Positions 1 to 10,983 are shown, numbered from the stretch's first letter. The stretch: 64,000 nt of DNA from Allocoprobacillus halotolerans (GCF_024399475.1 NZ_CP101620.1:2867126-2931125); one strand, 5' to 3'. Notes: generated by a model not told the origin, from the letters alone. Program-made: numbers and translations.

Positions 1-729
1 ATGATGAACAAGTGCCATATCTTTGCTAGACATACTAAAAGGCATATCATTTTCCTGATTGATTAAAATACCATCTTGATATAAATCATAATACCAACGA
101 CATGATTGTGAACATCCTCCACGATTGGCATCACGACGGCTTAAATAATTAGAAAGCATACATCTTCCTGAATAATGAATACACATCGCCCCATGAATAA
201 AATATTCAATGTCGACATCCACTTTATCCATAATCATTTTTAAATCTTCATAAGTCACTTCTCTTCCTAACACAACACGATCCATTCCCATATTTTGATA
301 AAAAGAAATCGCACGACTATTTAAAGTCGATAGTTGTGTAGAAACATGCACTTCCAAGTTCAAATGCATATCTTTGGCTATTTTCATAATATAGGGATCA
401 GCCACAATAATCGCAGTGACACCAATCTCATCTAATTGTTTCAAATATTCTTTTAAACCTTCTAAATTATCCTGATGTAATATAATATTACATGTTACAT
501 GAATATGTGCTCCATACTGCTTTGCAAAACGGACTCCTTCTTGAATATCTTCTAAAGAAAAATTAGAAGCCTGTGAGCGCAGTGAAAACTCTTTTCCACC
601 TACAAACACAGCATCTGCACCATACATAATCGCAACTTTCAATTTTTCAAGATTTCCAGCTGGTGCTAAAAGCTCTGGTTTTTTTATAATTTTTCTTTTC
701 CCATCAACGATTTGACTGATTTTTCTCAT
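1..729 (-). CDS. yrrO: U32-family tRNA U34 hydroxylase (YrrO/TrhP type), 3' end outside window
   Basis: The frame opens at the ATG at 727-729 (MRKISQIVDG) and is still open at the left edge, so about 243 codons are visible. The U32 family signature is plain: EYFIHGAMCIHYSGRCMLS, followed by the cysteine-containing GGCSQSCRWYY; the N-terminus has the usual PELLAPAGN start. Members of this subfamily (TrhP; YrrN/YrrO in Bacillus) make 5-hydroxyuridine at tRNA position 34 using prephenate, although they are often labelled collagenase-like proteases. The gene overlaps the end of yrrN by 26 bp and follows trmR, whose product methylates the ho5U, so a shared wobble-modification operon is well supported by context. 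No damage is seen in the visible part. Confidence 0.9.
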   Translation of the reverse strand, partial: MRKISQIVDGKRKIIKKPELLAPAGNLEKLKVAIMYGADAVFVGGKEFSLRSQASNFSLEDIQEGVRFAKQYGAHIHVTCNIILHQDNLEGLKEYLKQLDEIGVTAIIVADPYIMKIAKDMHLNLEVHVSTQLSTLNSRAISFYQNMGMDRVVLGREVTYEDLKMIMDKVDVDIEYFIHGAMCIHYSGRCMLSNYLSRRDANRGGCSQSCRWYYDLYQDGILINQENDMPFSMSSKDMALVHH

Positions 730-1635
730 TATCCATCTTCCTTACATCTTCTAATCTATAAACTGTCTGATCAAATAAAAAACCACGATCTAAAGGTGTT
801 TTTAATTGATAAAGCAATTGCATATAAGCCTTCACATCACGATCATATGTTTGATTTCTAAAACTTTTCAAAGCATCACTATATAACGAAGCTACTTCCA
901 CAGCTTCTTGATCATTCATCATCAATGTTTCAATATATAAATATTCAAAATTTTGAATTTGATTCAATAAATCCAACATATATAAGCGTGTTGAAGAAAA
1001 AATATGTGTACCTTTTTGATCTTCATAAATATGAAAAACATAATCAGAATTTTTAGCTTGAATAGTTAAACGTGTTTGACTATCTTTGTCAAACTCAAGA
1101 CCTGAAGCTTCTTGATAATTACTTAATAAAGCACGTTTACTTGCTGCAATATATTCTACACCATGTACCTGCAACATTAAAGGCATTTGAACTTGTTGAT
1201 GAATTAATATTTGTTCCTCTAATGGAATCACACGTGCTACTTGTGCACCAGTAACACCTTGTTGTTTTAAAACATTTAATGTCATCGCATTAGTGTTCAA
1301 TGTTTCAGGAGCGTACATCATATCAAAATCATATTGCTTTTCTTTAACAATCTGTAAAACACCAAAATCTTCAAAGACAATACCTTTGATATGCAATTTT
1401 GATAATTCATCAATATATTTTTCTACATCTTCTATCACATGTTCATCATATAAGGCATTGATAGCGACATAAAATTGGCATTGAGGATATTGTTGAGCTA
1501 TTTGATTTATCTCATTTAATGAAAAGTAACAAGGGGCATAAAAAGAAAATTCTCCCCTAATAGAAATGTATCTATCCCCATAGATACATAATCATAAAGT
1601 CTTTCTTTTTGATTTAATGATAATATTAATTTCAT
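704..1635 (-). CDS. yrrN: U32-family protein YrrN/TrhP1, one-base frameshift near its start
   Basis: Second U32 paralogue of the tRNA U34 hydroxylation pair, about 310 aa. The start is the ATG at 1633-1635 (MKLILSLNQKERLYDY), which overlaps the trmR stop as ATGA. The frame breaks near 1552: GGGGAGAATTTTC reads out of frame, and one added base restores EFSFYAPCYFSLNEI and joins it to the long downstream frame (VIEDVEKYIDELS...). With that base the length is an exact multiple of three. The protein lacks the cysteine-rich signature of its partner, as expected for the YrrN-type subunit. Known role in Bacillus: acts with YrrO in ho5U synthesis. The break is most likely a sequencing error; true inactivation is possible. 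Confidence 0.82.
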
Positions 1636-2230
1636 TGTTGATCCTTTCTTTGAATAACACATATGCCATCACCCACAGCATAATATTCAACATCATAATC
1701 ATCATGTTGAAAAATCCAATCTTTAAATCTTTTAATTTTTCTAACCAATTGTCTTGTATTTCTATTTTTAATATGATCAATATCAAAAACCATTCCATGA
1801 AAATCTAAATTATCAACAATGATTATGCCATCTTTTTTTACAAAAGGAGTATATTTTTCAAAGAATTTTTGATATTGGGCTTTAGCCGCATCAATAAATA
1901 AACAATCATAAGGAGCATGTTGAAGTAATTGTGTATCAAAATGCAAAGCATCATCATGATGAATTGTAATTTTATCTTTTAATCCATGTTCCTGAATATG
2001 ACTCACGGCTTCTAAATAGCGTTGATCATCAAGTTCAATTGTTTCCACTATCAGTCCATCAACATGTGTTACCATCATCATCGCTGAATAACCAATTGCT
2101 GAACCAATTTCAAGACATGAAGTTGCTTGTTTTTTTGTAATTGTTCAATCAAAAAGAGGATTCCCTCTTTTTGCATCACCGGAATATGCCTTTGCAAAGC
2201 ATCCTGTTCCAATTCCTCTAACGTTAACAT
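1632..2230 (-). CDS. trmR: tRNA 5-hydroxyuridine methyltransferase (TrmR/YrrM), one-base frameshift
   Basis: Class I SAM-dependent O-methyltransferase, about 199 aa, converting ho5U34 to mo5U34 in tRNA in the characterised Bacillus homologue. Visible motifs are the SAM-binding loop CLEIGSAIGYSAMMM, the acidic residue at the end of strand 2 (VETIELD) and the catalytic-loop LFIDAAKAQY. The start is the ATG at 2228-2230, one base after the mltG stop, with its Shine-Dalgarno GAGGAG inside the mltG end. The frame is broken near 2130, where a run of seven A (CAAAAAAAC) needs eight to join LIEQLQKK to QATSCLEIG. The ATGA overlap with yrrN and synteny with yrrNO fix its role. Confidence 0.87.
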
Positions 2231-2231
2231 A

Positions 2232-3272
2232 TTAATACCATCTATTCTCCTCTACTGCTTTTTGATGTTCCTTATAGGTATGACTATAAATAACTGTTCC
2301 ATCTTCCTTAGCAAAGAAATAATAATCATCATGATGAACATAATTGATACAAGCCTCAATTGTTACTTTTGAAACAGTACTGATAGGTCCTATTGGTAAG
2401 CCAGTATATTTATATGTATTATAACGAGAATCAATTTGAGTATGCGCTACACTCACATCGACACCTGTTCTTTGCCATGCATAATTGACAGTAATATCAC
2501 TTTGCAATAACATATCTTTATTCAAACGATTCATAAATACACCTGCAATCTTTGGACGATCTTCATCGTATAATGATTCTCTTTCAACAACGGATGCAAA
2601 TGTTAAAAACTGGTGCGGTGTCCAGCCCATCTTTTCAATATCTTCTTGATATGCTGATAAACGTTCATCCATCATATCCAAAGCTAATTTTGTCATACTT
2701 TTTAAATCTGGTTCTTGTTCAGTAATATAATAAGTTTCTGGATATAAGTAGCCTTCTAAAGGATAAAGAATATCTTTATCTAGAATACTTTCATCCATAA
2801 ACCAATATTCATCAATTAATGACTGTAAATAGTCTTGATCATCCCATTGTTTGATAACTTCATCAGCTGAAATATCAAGAATTCCTGCAAATTCTTTCGC
2901 CACTTCTGGAATTGTTGTTCCTTCTTTAATCGTTAATTTTGATAACAATATATATTGAATATCTGGATCTTCAATCACTGAAAAAATTTGCGATAATGAC
3001 ATATTTTTATTCAATACATATGTATTTGCCTGTAAGTTATCATAGTGATTCAATTTTAAAAAGATTTGCCCACATAGCTTATTTTTGACGAGTCCTGCCT
3101 CGTCCAATGTATCAAGCATTTGTGAAGCTGTTGAACCTTGTTCAATCGTAACAATCACTTCTTCATCTTTTGATGATGTAGCTGAAATACCAACATTATA
3201 AAAGATAATCATACCAACAATCAAAACAACAATAATACCACTTATGATAACTATGATTTTTTTATTCTTCAT
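2232..3272 (-). CDS. mltG: endolytic murein transglycosylase MltG
   Basis: 346 aa YceG/MltG protein that cuts nascent glycan strands at the membrane and so sets peptidoglycan chain length. There is one N-terminal membrane anchor (IIVIISGIIVVLIVGMII, residues about 6-24) and no cleavable signal peptide. A LysM-like segment follows (VTIEQGSTASQMLDTL), then the catalytic domain with FASVVERES, which carries the conserved glutamate, and the SRYNTYKYTGLPIGPI block typical of the family's active site. The start has GGAGGATGGTTT upstream. The gene is intact, and a terminator from the preceding unit lies about 80 bp upstream. trmR starts one base after its stop, so the two are translationally linked. 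Confidence 0.95.
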   Translation of the reverse strand: MKNKKIIVIISGIIVVLIVGMIIFYNVGISATSSKDEEVIVTIEQGSTASQMLDTLDEAGLVKNKLCGQIFLKLNHYDNLQANTYVLNKNMSLSQIFSVIEDPDIQYILLSKLTIKEGTTIPEVAKEFAGILDISADEVIKQWDDQDYLQSLIDEYWFMDESILDKDILYPLEGYLYPETYYITEQEPDLKSMTKLALDMMDERLSAYQEDIEKMGWTPHQFLTFASVVERESLYDEDRPKIAGVFMNRLNKDMLLQSDITVNYAWQRTGVDVSVAHTQIDSRYNTYKYTGLPIGPISTVSKVTIEACINYVHHDDYYFFAKEDGTVIYSHTYKEHQKAVEENRWY

Positions 3273-3351
3273 AAACCATCCTCCATCATTTACTTATTAT
3301 AGGTTATTTTGCAAGATTTATCAACTTTCCTACTTTTTTATCACTATCGAT

Positions 3352-3374
3352 AAAAAAAGAGCATTTCTGCTCTT
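3352..3374 (-). terminator. rho-independent terminator after the lactonase gene
   Basis: On the minus strand AGAGCA-GAAA-TGCTCT is followed by a run of T. The hairpin overlaps the stop of the lactonase gene and separates it from mltG. Confidence 0.8.
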
Positions 3375-4448
3375 ACATTCCTCGACCTTCAATTAAGCAC
3401 ACTGGTTCTCCAACCATATAGCTAAAATGCGTTTCAAAAAGAACACCTTTTGATTCACCACGTTTCAATTCAAATGATTCAATTGTTCCACCTTTTTGTG
3501 AAGCTACCACAACATATTTATCTACAACCATAATCATCTGTACTGGTTTTTCATCTGTATCCGTATTATCAACTGCCTTTAACATACCAGTTGATGCATC
3601 AACCTCAAAAGTTGTCACTGAATCATGTCCACAGTTAGATGCAAACAAATAATCACCTTGACCATTGATTAAAATATCTCCACCAGTATTTTGTCCAACA
3701 TATTCATCCGTTGGATATGTTGTGACTTCTTGGATAAAAGTTAATTTTCCATCTTCATAACGATAGACAAAGACTTGGCTTGTTAATTCGTTGAGTACAT
3801 AGGCAAAATTTCCATCAGGTGAGAAAATAATTTTCTTTGGTCCTGAACCTGGTTTCACTTTGATTGTGAGTTCATCATTACGATAAAGTCTTCCTTTTTC
3901 ACCAACATCATAGAAAACAATTTCATCTGTTCCCAAATCACAAACAACCATCCATTTTTGATCTGGTGTCATATCAATAAAACAAGGATGTGCTTCACTT
4001 TGACGTTTTGGATCAACACTACTTCCAGTATGTTTAATAGTTTGAACAACCTTAACTAACTTCTGTTTTAAAATAGCAATGACAACAACTTCACTATTAT
4101 AGTAATCAACAGCATAAGCATAACTACGATCTTCATTGACGTAACTATCTACATAAGTTTTTCCATGATCCGTTGATTTAGCAACTAAACCAAATTGTAA
4201 ATCCATTGAAGCATATTGCCATAAGCCTCCATCTGTTGGTCTTCCTGTATTATTTTTATAGCATACATAAATAAAACGTTCACGTTTTGAAATAGCAATA
4301 GGATTAGCCAAAGATTTATAAAATTTCTTTTTCAAAATTTCACCATTATCAATATCTAAATGAAAAACATAGACCCCTCTTGTTAAATCATTTCCATAAC
4401 TCCCTACAAATATTGGTTTCACTTTTCTTTTTTAAAAAACAATGCCAT
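3373..4448 (-). CDS. lactonase-family beta-propeller protein (6-phosphogluconolactonase-like)
   Basis: About 358 aa, seven-bladed propeller of the YkgB/Pgl lactonase family (known activity in some members: 6-phosphogluconolactone hydrolysis). Visible family features are the N-terminal FVGSYGNDLTRGVYVF, repeated strand motifs such as GSGPKKIIFSPDGNFAYVLN, and the metal/substrate region AHPCFIDMTPDQKW. A GTG at 4420-4422 could start it. However, the only good Shine-Dalgarno (GGAGGATTAAA) precedes the ATG at 4446-4448, and one extra A in the AAAA before GTG puts the two in frame (MALFFKKEKVKPIFVG), so I choose 4448. Terminators on both sides make it a single-gene unit inside the mltG/alaS cluster. 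The true substrate is unknown. Confidence 0.78.
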
Positions 4449-4460
4449 TTTAATCCTCCT

Positions 4461-4492
4461 TAATAAAGAAGGGTAACTTTACGTTACCCTTT
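4461..4492 (-). terminator. terminator of the alaS-ireB-ruvX-DUF1292 operon
   Basis: Nine-bp perfect stem AAGGGTAAC/GTTACCCTT with a five-base loop, directly after the DUF1292 stop. The T tail (CTTTATT) is weak. Confidence 0.7.
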
Positions 4493-4496
4493 GATA

Positions 4497-4769
4497 CTAA
4501 TCAATGTCCTGTAAACGTTCTTCCTCTTCGTCTTCAGCCATAAAGCTATTGAAAACTTCTTCAATCATATCCCATTCATCAGGTGTTTCGATTGGATATA
4601 AATTGCCTTCATCATCATAAATTGACGAATAAACTTGAGCATTTTCATCATCAGCATCATAATATAAAACATATTTTTTTCCAGTATCTTCACTATCAAA
4701 AGTGAAAAGTACATCAAATTCTAATTCATTACCGTCATCATCAATGACCTGTATTTTATTTACGTCCAT
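4497..4769 (-). CDS. yrzB: DUF1292 protein (YrzB)
   Basis: 90 aa, strongly acidic (C-terminus EDEEEERLQDID), with the DUF1292 core IQVIDDDGNELEFDVLFTF and KKYVLYYDADDENAQVY. Function unknown in the family. In Bacillus, as here, it sits directly downstream of ruvX; the ruvX stop overlaps the Shine-Dalgarno AAAGGAGATAATC of this gene. Intact. The acidic nature and constant position suggest a small partner protein, but no biochemical role can be read from the sequence. Confidence 0.88.
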   Translation of the reverse strand: MDVNKIQVIDDDGNELEFDVLFTFDSEDTGKKYVLYYDADDENAQVYSSIYDDEGNLYPIETPDEWDMIEEVFNSFMAEDEEEERLQDID

Positions 4770-4771
4770 GA

Positions 4772-5193
4772 TTATCTCCTTTGACCATCTAAGTATCCTT
4801 GTAAAATCTGCACAGCTGCCATTTTATCAATTACTTTTTTCTTTTTTTACGAGAAACATCAGCAAAAATCAATTGATTCTGTGCCATAACTGTTGTTAAT
4901 CTTTCATCAATTAAAACAACTTCAACATCCATCATCTTTTCAAGTCTTTCTTTAAAAGCCATTGAAATCTGTGCTCTTTCACCTAAATCACCATTCATAT
5001 GTTTAGGTAAACCAAGCACTATTGTATGAATATGATTCTCTTCTACTATTTTTTGAACATGTTTAGCAGCACTTTTGTAATTATTTTCTTCAAAACGATA
5101 AGTTTCAACCCCATGAGCAATCATCCCTAAAGCATCACTCATCGCAATCCCACAAGTTCTTGATCCTAAATCTAAGCCTAATATTTTTTCCAC
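4772..5193 (-). CDS. ruvX: RuvX/YqgF-family nuclease, frameshift near C-terminus
   Basis: RNase H-fold protein of the YqgF family, annotated as putative pre-16S rRNA nuclease or Holliday-junction resolvase. The first motif LGLDLGSRTCGIAMSDA and the later VVLIDERLTT hold the conserved acidic residues. Translation starts at the GTG at 5191-5193, overlapping the ireB stop (TAGTG). The frame as given stops early at RKKRKK. One more A in the run of six (AAAAAAGTAATTG) continues it as VIDKMAAVQILQGYLDGQRR to a stop at 4772-4774, giving 140 aa, the usual size. The missing segment contains the last conserved helix (DKMAA), so the indel is probably an error. Confidence 0.87.
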
Positions 5194-5450
5194 TATTTAG
5201 ACTCCAAATAAAATTTCACAAGCTCTTCAATAATTTCATCACGATCAATCTGTTGAATAATTGAGCGTGCTCCTTTGTGACTTGAAATATAAGCAGGATC
5301 ATTAGAAATCAAATAACCGGCAATCTGATGAACTGCATTATAACCTCTTTCATCTAAAGCATTAGCAACTGTCATTAAATGAGAATGGATAACTTCTCTT
5401 TTAATTTCTTCCGAATTAAATAGACGTGTTTGAGTAAAATCTTTTCCCAT
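5193..5450 (-). CDS. ireB: IreB family regulatory phosphoprotein (DUF965)
   Basis: 85 aa, intact, matching the IreB/YrzL family: DFTQTRLFNSEEIKREVI followed by ALDERGYNAVHQIAGYLIS and the C-terminal YISSHKGARSIIQQIDRDE. In enterococci IreB is a substrate of the Ser/Thr kinase IreK that tunes cephalosporin tolerance. The N-terminal threonines of the DFTQT segment, which is the phosphorylated region in that system, are present here. It lies between alaS and ruvX exactly as in Bacillus. Confidence 0.9.
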   Translation of the reverse strand: MGKDFTQTRLFNSEEIKREVIHSHLMTVANALDERGYNAVHQIAGYLISNDPAYISSHKGARSIIQQIDRDEIIEELVKFYLESK

Positions 5451-5513
5451 TTGTACTACCTCCCATCTATATAATCTATATTACACCAATTAGCACAAAA
5501 TTGCTAGTAAAAC

Positions 5514-8122
5514 TTAGAATTGTGCTTTGATTTGTTCAATTGCTTCTAATATTTTTGAGGCATCAGGGCATCCACCTTGCGCAAAGTCTGGTTTTCCACC
5601 ACCACGACCATTTGTCACTTGGTTGATCATTTTAATCATTTCTCCTGCTTTATATCCATCTTTAACCATTGATTTTGTTAAAGCAACAAAGTAAGAAATC
5701 TTTCCTTCATACTCATTCACCATCACAACCACACCGTGTTGTAATTGATCACGAAGATCAAAAGCCATTTGTTTTGTAGATGCAACATCTTTTGAAACTT
5801 GAGTATATAAGAATTGAACACCATTGATATCTTCAATATTCTTTGATTGTTCTTTTGCTGATAAAGCATTTAATTGATCTAGATATTGATTTCTTTCTTT
5901 TTTGATTTCATTTGTTTCTTCAATAAAATGAGTCACTTTTTCAATTGTTTCATTCTTATTTTTAATCTTTAATAAATCTTGTACTTGATTTAATAATGCT
6001 TCATTTTCTTTAAAAGCATGGTAAGCCTGCATAGATGTTACAGCTTCAATACGTCTGACACCTGAACCAATACTTTCTTCTCCAACGATTTTAAAAATAC
6101 CAATTTCAATACTGTTGGCAACATGGCAACCACCACATAGTTCTTTTGAATAATCTCCAACACTGACAACACGCACTTCATCACCATATTTTTCATCAAA
6201 TAATGCCATTGCACCAGATTGTAAAGCTTCATCCTTACTCATTAATTGAATATCAACAGCTAAACCATTGAAAATCTGTTCATTGACTTGGTCTTCCACT
6301 GCTTTTAATTCTTCATCACTCATTTTTTGAGGATGTGTAAAGTCGAAACGTAATCTTTGATCATCGACATATGAACCAGCCTGAGAAACATGTTCACCTA
6401 AGACAGTTTTTAAAGCTTTTTGTAAAAGATGTGTAGCAGTATGGTTATGTGTAATCAATGCACGTTTTTTTGTATCTACATAAAGTGTCAATGTATCTCC
6501 AACATGTAAACTTCCTTTTAAAACTTTCACATTATGTAAATGTTGTTGATGTGGCGCTTTGCCCACATATGTCACTTCAACTGTTGTTGAATCATTACTC
6601 ATTGTTCCTGTATCAGCACATTGTCCACCCATTTCAGCATAGAACGTTGTCTGATCTAAAATGATTTCACCTTTTTCAGTGATTTCATCACATTTCACAC
6701 CATCTTCAAATGTCGCAATGACTTTTGCTTGAATTGGTGTAGGTTGATAGATAAATGTTGATGGTTCATCAAAAGCCATTAAATCAGGTTTTTGTGATGA
6801 CATAGATTCCAAATCACCTCTGGCATTTCTTGCACGTTCCTGTTGTGCTTTCATTTCCGCTTTGAATCCTTCTTCATCAACTTTAAATCCTGATTCCTCA
6901 GCAATTTCGACTGTTAATTCTAATGGGAAACCATATGTATCATATAATTTAAAGGCATCTTGACCATTTAATAAATGATCCTCACTTTTTTCAAGCATTT
7001 GATTTAATAACTTTTCACCATGAGATAAAGTTCTATGGAAAGCTTCTTCTTCTTTTTTGACTAAACCACTGACATATTCCACTTTTGCTGGTAAATAGTC
7101 ATAGAAATCTTTCATAATGTTAGCTACGATTCCAACAAGTTCATACATGAAAGAATGATCAATACCAATCTTTTTCCCATAACGAACAGCACGTCTTAAA
7201 ATTCTTCTTAAAACATATCCACGTCCAGCATTATCAAATAATGCACCATCGCTTAATGCAAAAGTCACTGTACGAATATGATCAGCAATAACACGATAAG
7301 CCATTTTATTGTCTTGATAAGGAACTTTGGCTAATTTTTCTGTCGCATGAATAATTGGTAAGAACAAGTCTGTATCAAAGTTTGTTTCACCTTCTTGAAT
7401 AATGCTGACAAGTCTTTCTAATCCCATTCCTGTATCAATATTTTTTTGTGGCAATTCTTTATAATCTTTTCGATCAATAGCCGGATTACAATCATATTGA
7501 GAGAATACAACATTCCATACTTCAATATAACGATCGTTTTCCATTTCTTCAAAAATAATTTTTTACCTAATCCCTCAGGATCATATTTTTCACCACGATC
7601 ATAAAAAATTTCTGAATCTGGTCCTCCTGGTCCTTCACCAATTTCCCAGAAGTTATCATCTGTTTTTAAAATATGACTTGGATCAACATGACAAACTTCT
7701 GTCCAAATACGATAAGCTTCTGTGTCATCTGTATAAACACTGACATATAATTTATCTTTATCAAACCCAATCCATTCTGGGCTTGTTAAAAACTCCCATG
7801 CAAAAGAAATCGCTTCTTCTTTAAAATAATCACCAATTGAAAAGTTTCCTAACATTTCAAAGAATGTATGATGTCTAGCAGTTTTTCCAACATTTTCAAT
7901 ATCATTTGTACGAATAGATTTTTGAGCATTTGCAATACGGTTACAAGCTGGTTTTTCTGATCCATCAAAATATTTTTTCAATGCAGCTACACCGGCATTA
8001 ATCCATAATAACGTTGGATCGTTATGTGGAATTAATGATGCTCCTGGTTCAATCATATGTCCTTTAGATTGAAAGAAATCTAAAAACATTTGACGAACTT
8101 GATTTCCTGTTAATTGTTTCAT
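5514..8122 (-). CDS. alaS: alanyl-tRNA synthetase, one-base frameshift
   Basis: Full-length AlaRS of 869 aa when one base is restored. The class II catalytic core is at the N-terminus ([36 protein letters not shown]), then the editing domain with [14 protein letters not shown] and CGGCHVANS (zinc ligands), and the C-terminal DHHA1-like glycine-rich [13 protein letters not shown]. Near 7553 the TTATTTTTGAAG run holds five T where six are needed to pass from GLGKKLF to [14 protein letters not shown]. Because alaS is essential and everything else is intact, this break is the strongest single argument that the indels in this window are sequence errors. A T-box leader controls the gene (see below). 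Confidence 0.95.
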
Positions 8123-8142
8123 GATTTTTTTCCTCCTTTAAT

Positions 8143-8358
8143 AAAAAAAGCCATTCCTCAAAAGGAACGACTATCATCGCGGTACCATCCTCATTCATAA
8201 TGAATAATCATTATGCCCTTTGATCGTTAACGCCGATTTACGTTGATGTTTGCATCACTCTTAGAAGGTAGCTTTCTTTATAAGCCTCTAGGAATTTACA
8301 CCAACCATTCCCTCTCTTAAAGATGACTTGTAAATACTTTTCTTCTGCAACGATTTGA
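8143..8358 (-). promoter_or_regulatory. T-box riboswitch (alanine) in the alaS leader
   Basis: On the minus strand the leader contains the T-box core GATGGTACCGCG (8178-8189), preceded by the stem I elements AAGAGAGGG and GGTTGGTGTAAATTCC. A terminator of the form TTCCTTTTGAGGAA plus a T run starts just before the alaS Shine-Dalgarno. The internal loop carries GAAAGCTACC; GCT at 8270-8272 is an alanine codon in the position expected for the specifier. A promoter TTGATT-17-TATAAT lies at 8366-8394. Uncharged tRNA-Ala should stabilise the antiterminator and switch alaS on. The specifier assignment is by eye; the T-box itself is secure. Confidence 0.93.
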
Positions 8359-8390
8359 CTTTGATATTATAGCGAATTTAAAATCAAAAA

Positions 8391-8917
8391 TCAATACTTC
8401 TTCTTATATTCAATATCCACAATACCATTATAAACATAAGTTTTTATCAATGATAATCTTTTTCTTGATCAAAATCTTCAAATAGACGGATTCCCTTTCC
8501 GATAAGAGTTGGTATCATAGAAATATGATACTCATCAATCATATTGGCTTGAATTAAAGGTGTAATAAAATGCTGTCCACTACAAATCCATATATCTTTA
8601 CCTTTTTCCTGTTTCAGTCTATGGACCAATGTCCAGATATATTCAGAAGTCAAAACAACATGTTCTAATGATAAATGAGTCAAAGAAGATAAAACATAAA
8701 TCTTTAAGCCTTCATGAAACCATTATTGATCTATCTTCTTTTCAATAGTATGAAACGCTTTTTCACTCATAATGACACTATCCACATGTTTCAACAAATG
8801 ATAATAGCTTTCTGTTTGTTGTAAATCATTTTCACCATGTAACCAGTCAATACGACCATATTGATCAGCGATATAATCATCTAAACTCATCGCAATATAT
8901 AAAATAACTTTTCGCAC
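8391..8917 (-). pseudogene. RibD/dihydrofolate-reductase-like protein, broken by a stop and a frameshift
   Basis: Reconstructs to about 175 aa of the RibD C-terminal (DHFR-like) family: MRKVILYIAMSLDDYIA start, GRIDWLHGE, then the NADPH-binding segment KGKDIWICSGQHFITPLI and the tail IKTYVYNGIVDIEYKKKY. Two lesions are present: an in-frame TAA near 8723 (IDQ-stop-WFHEG) and a missing base near 8447 after EKDYH. The first is a substitution, not a homopolymer indel, so real decay is more likely than for its neighbours, although two errors cannot be excluded. Substrate unknown; these small reductases are common stand-alone proteins in Bacillota. The stop region also contains the alaS -35 element. 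Confidence 0.7.
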
Positions 8918-8925
8918 AATATTCC

Positions 8926-9880
8926 CTACTTTCTATGATTTTTATAGTTTTGAGGATAAATCCATTGAATCATTTTCATTAGATAAGGTTCACATAATAA
9001 AACAAGCATTGTTGTGAGAATATTATAGAAAGTATGCATATTGGCAATTTGATGTTCAGGAGCAAGTGGTGAAAGATTTTGAATCCAAGATATAATAGGA
9101 ATCATTTGACACAATATTAAAAAACTAATAGCGCCAATCAAATTAAGCAAAAAATGAAATAAAGCCAGACGTTTGCCATTACGACAACCTGGTAAAGAAG
9201 CTAAAAATCCTGTTATACATGTTCCTAAATCAAAACCTAATAAAAGATAAACAGACTGTTGAAAAGATACTAAGTTTTGTCTTGCTAAAATCTGTAAAAT
9301 ACCAATGGATGCAGATGAACTTTGAATGATAGCTGTCAACAACATTCCTACCCCAACACATAATAATGGATTTTGAATACTGATAAAAAGATCTACTACA
9401 AAAGCTGAATGTTGTAAAGGAATCATGGACTGTGACATCATTTCTAATCCCATAAACAAAAGACCTATTGCCATCATGACCTGTCCGATTAAATATTTTA
9501 TTCCTTTGCCTAATAAATAAAACAAAACACCTATAAAGGCGAGTAATGGCGCAAATACACCGATGTCCAAAGCAATCATTTGTCCTGTGATAGTTGTTCC
9601 AATATTTGCTCCCATCATCACCCATGCCGCTTCTTTTAAAAGACATGATTCGAGCATTTAAAAAGCCAATCAAAATGACACTCATTGCTGAAGAACTTTG
9701 AATCAAAGCGGTTAAAAGCAAACCTATGCCAATCGCCTTGATACGATGATTTGTTAATTTCAGTAATAATATTTCCATTCTTTCCCCTAGTCCTGTCGTT
9801 AATCCCTTTGATAACATATCCATACCAAAAAGAAATAAAGCCAGACCTCCTAACAAGCCTAAATAATGCGTCATTGTCAT
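8926..9880 (-). CDS. Na/Pi-cotransporter family membrane protein (NptA-like), one-base frameshift
   Basis: About 317 aa with eight or so hydrophobic helices and the duplicated family motif: GLLLTALIQSSSAMSVILIGF in the first half and GMLLTAIIQSSSASIGILQIL in the second. QSSSA repeats are diagnostic of the Na+/phosphate symporter fold (PF02690). Near 9648 one T too many in TCTTTTAAAAG throws the frame; removing it joins ARIMSLKEAAWVMMGANIGTT. The C-terminal cytoplasmic PhoU-like domain of longer relatives is absent. The start has AGGAGTGTGAAATC. The next gene, the reductase, begins 9 bp after its stop. Confidence 0.85.
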
Positions 9881-9935
9881 GATTTCACACTCCTTTATTA
9901 TCTTATATGATAATAAAGAAAAAATTTATATCCTT

Positions 9936-10972
9936 TTAATCATTTTCATAATGCATTATTCTTTTAATATCATCTCCAATACGTAAATTCCTCAATAATT
10001 CTACAAGAAAAATAACATAGGATAATAATAATGGTGAAAAAATCATACCAATAATACCAAATAAATCACCAAAGAAAGTCAAAGCAATAATTAAATAAAT
10101 AGGATGTAAATGAATCCCTTTAGAAAACAAATAAGGTTGTAAATAAGAAGATTCTAAATACTGTAATACCATAATCACAATCAAAGAGGCATAACCCAAC
10201 TGTTGATTCATAAAAAACTCATAAATCACAACTGGAATACCTCCTATATAAGGACCGACATATGGAATAAGATTGGTTAATGATAAAAACAAAGCAATCC
10301 ATATAGCAAAGTTTTGATGAATAAAGAAAAATGGAATCAAGCACATCATAAAGAAAAAAGAAAATCTAAAATCATTGATTTCATAAATTGATAGGTTGTG
10401 AGTTTAAGTTTTTTTAATGTTTGCATACATATTCCTTGTTTTTGAAATGGTAAATAAATAATTGCTTTTTCTATTAAATGCAAATTATCATAGGATAAAT
10501 AAAATGAAATCCCTAAAGCAATAAATATATTACCAACCCAATAAATAACAGTTTGTGTCCAACCATTAAAAATATCAATAAAATAATCAATAATCTGATA
10601 TTCTTCTAAAAAATGAATAAAAGTAGAAAAAATAGGATTAATCATAATTTGACTATCACAAATACGATGATAAAAAAGCATGCATCGATCTAATAAATAA
10701 GGAATCAAAAAATAACAGCTTAATATAAAAATTAAAGAAAAAGATAAATAAAGATGTGTCACAACGATTTTTCTAGATAAGCGATCACTTGTAAAATAGT
10801 CAATCATAGGATCTATTAAAAAATGAAAAAACAAAGCAATGGCAACTGGAAAAATCAATCGTAAAACATACTGAATCAATGTACCTATACGAAATAATGT
10901 GTATACATAATATAGTAAAATAGCACATAAACTAAAAAGAATCACTGATTTAGCAATATTTTCTTTTTTCAT
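9936..10972 (-). CDS. AI-2E/PerM family transporter, one-base frameshift
   Basis: About 345 aa integral membrane protein with the AI-2E (UPF0118) pattern: an N-terminal helix pair, a soluble mid segment, then the conserved C-terminal block NLIPYVGPYIGGIPVVIYEF and a final GDLFGIIGMIFSPLL. The family's first name came from E. coli TqsA/YdgG; many members are simply permease-like proteins of unknown cargo. The break lies near 10354: CTTTTTTC has six T where seven restore FLFFFMMCLIPFFF. It starts at 10972, close after a terminator of the next unit. No operon partner of known function helps assign a substrate. Confidence 0.84.
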
Positions 10973-10983
10973 AGAACCTCCTC

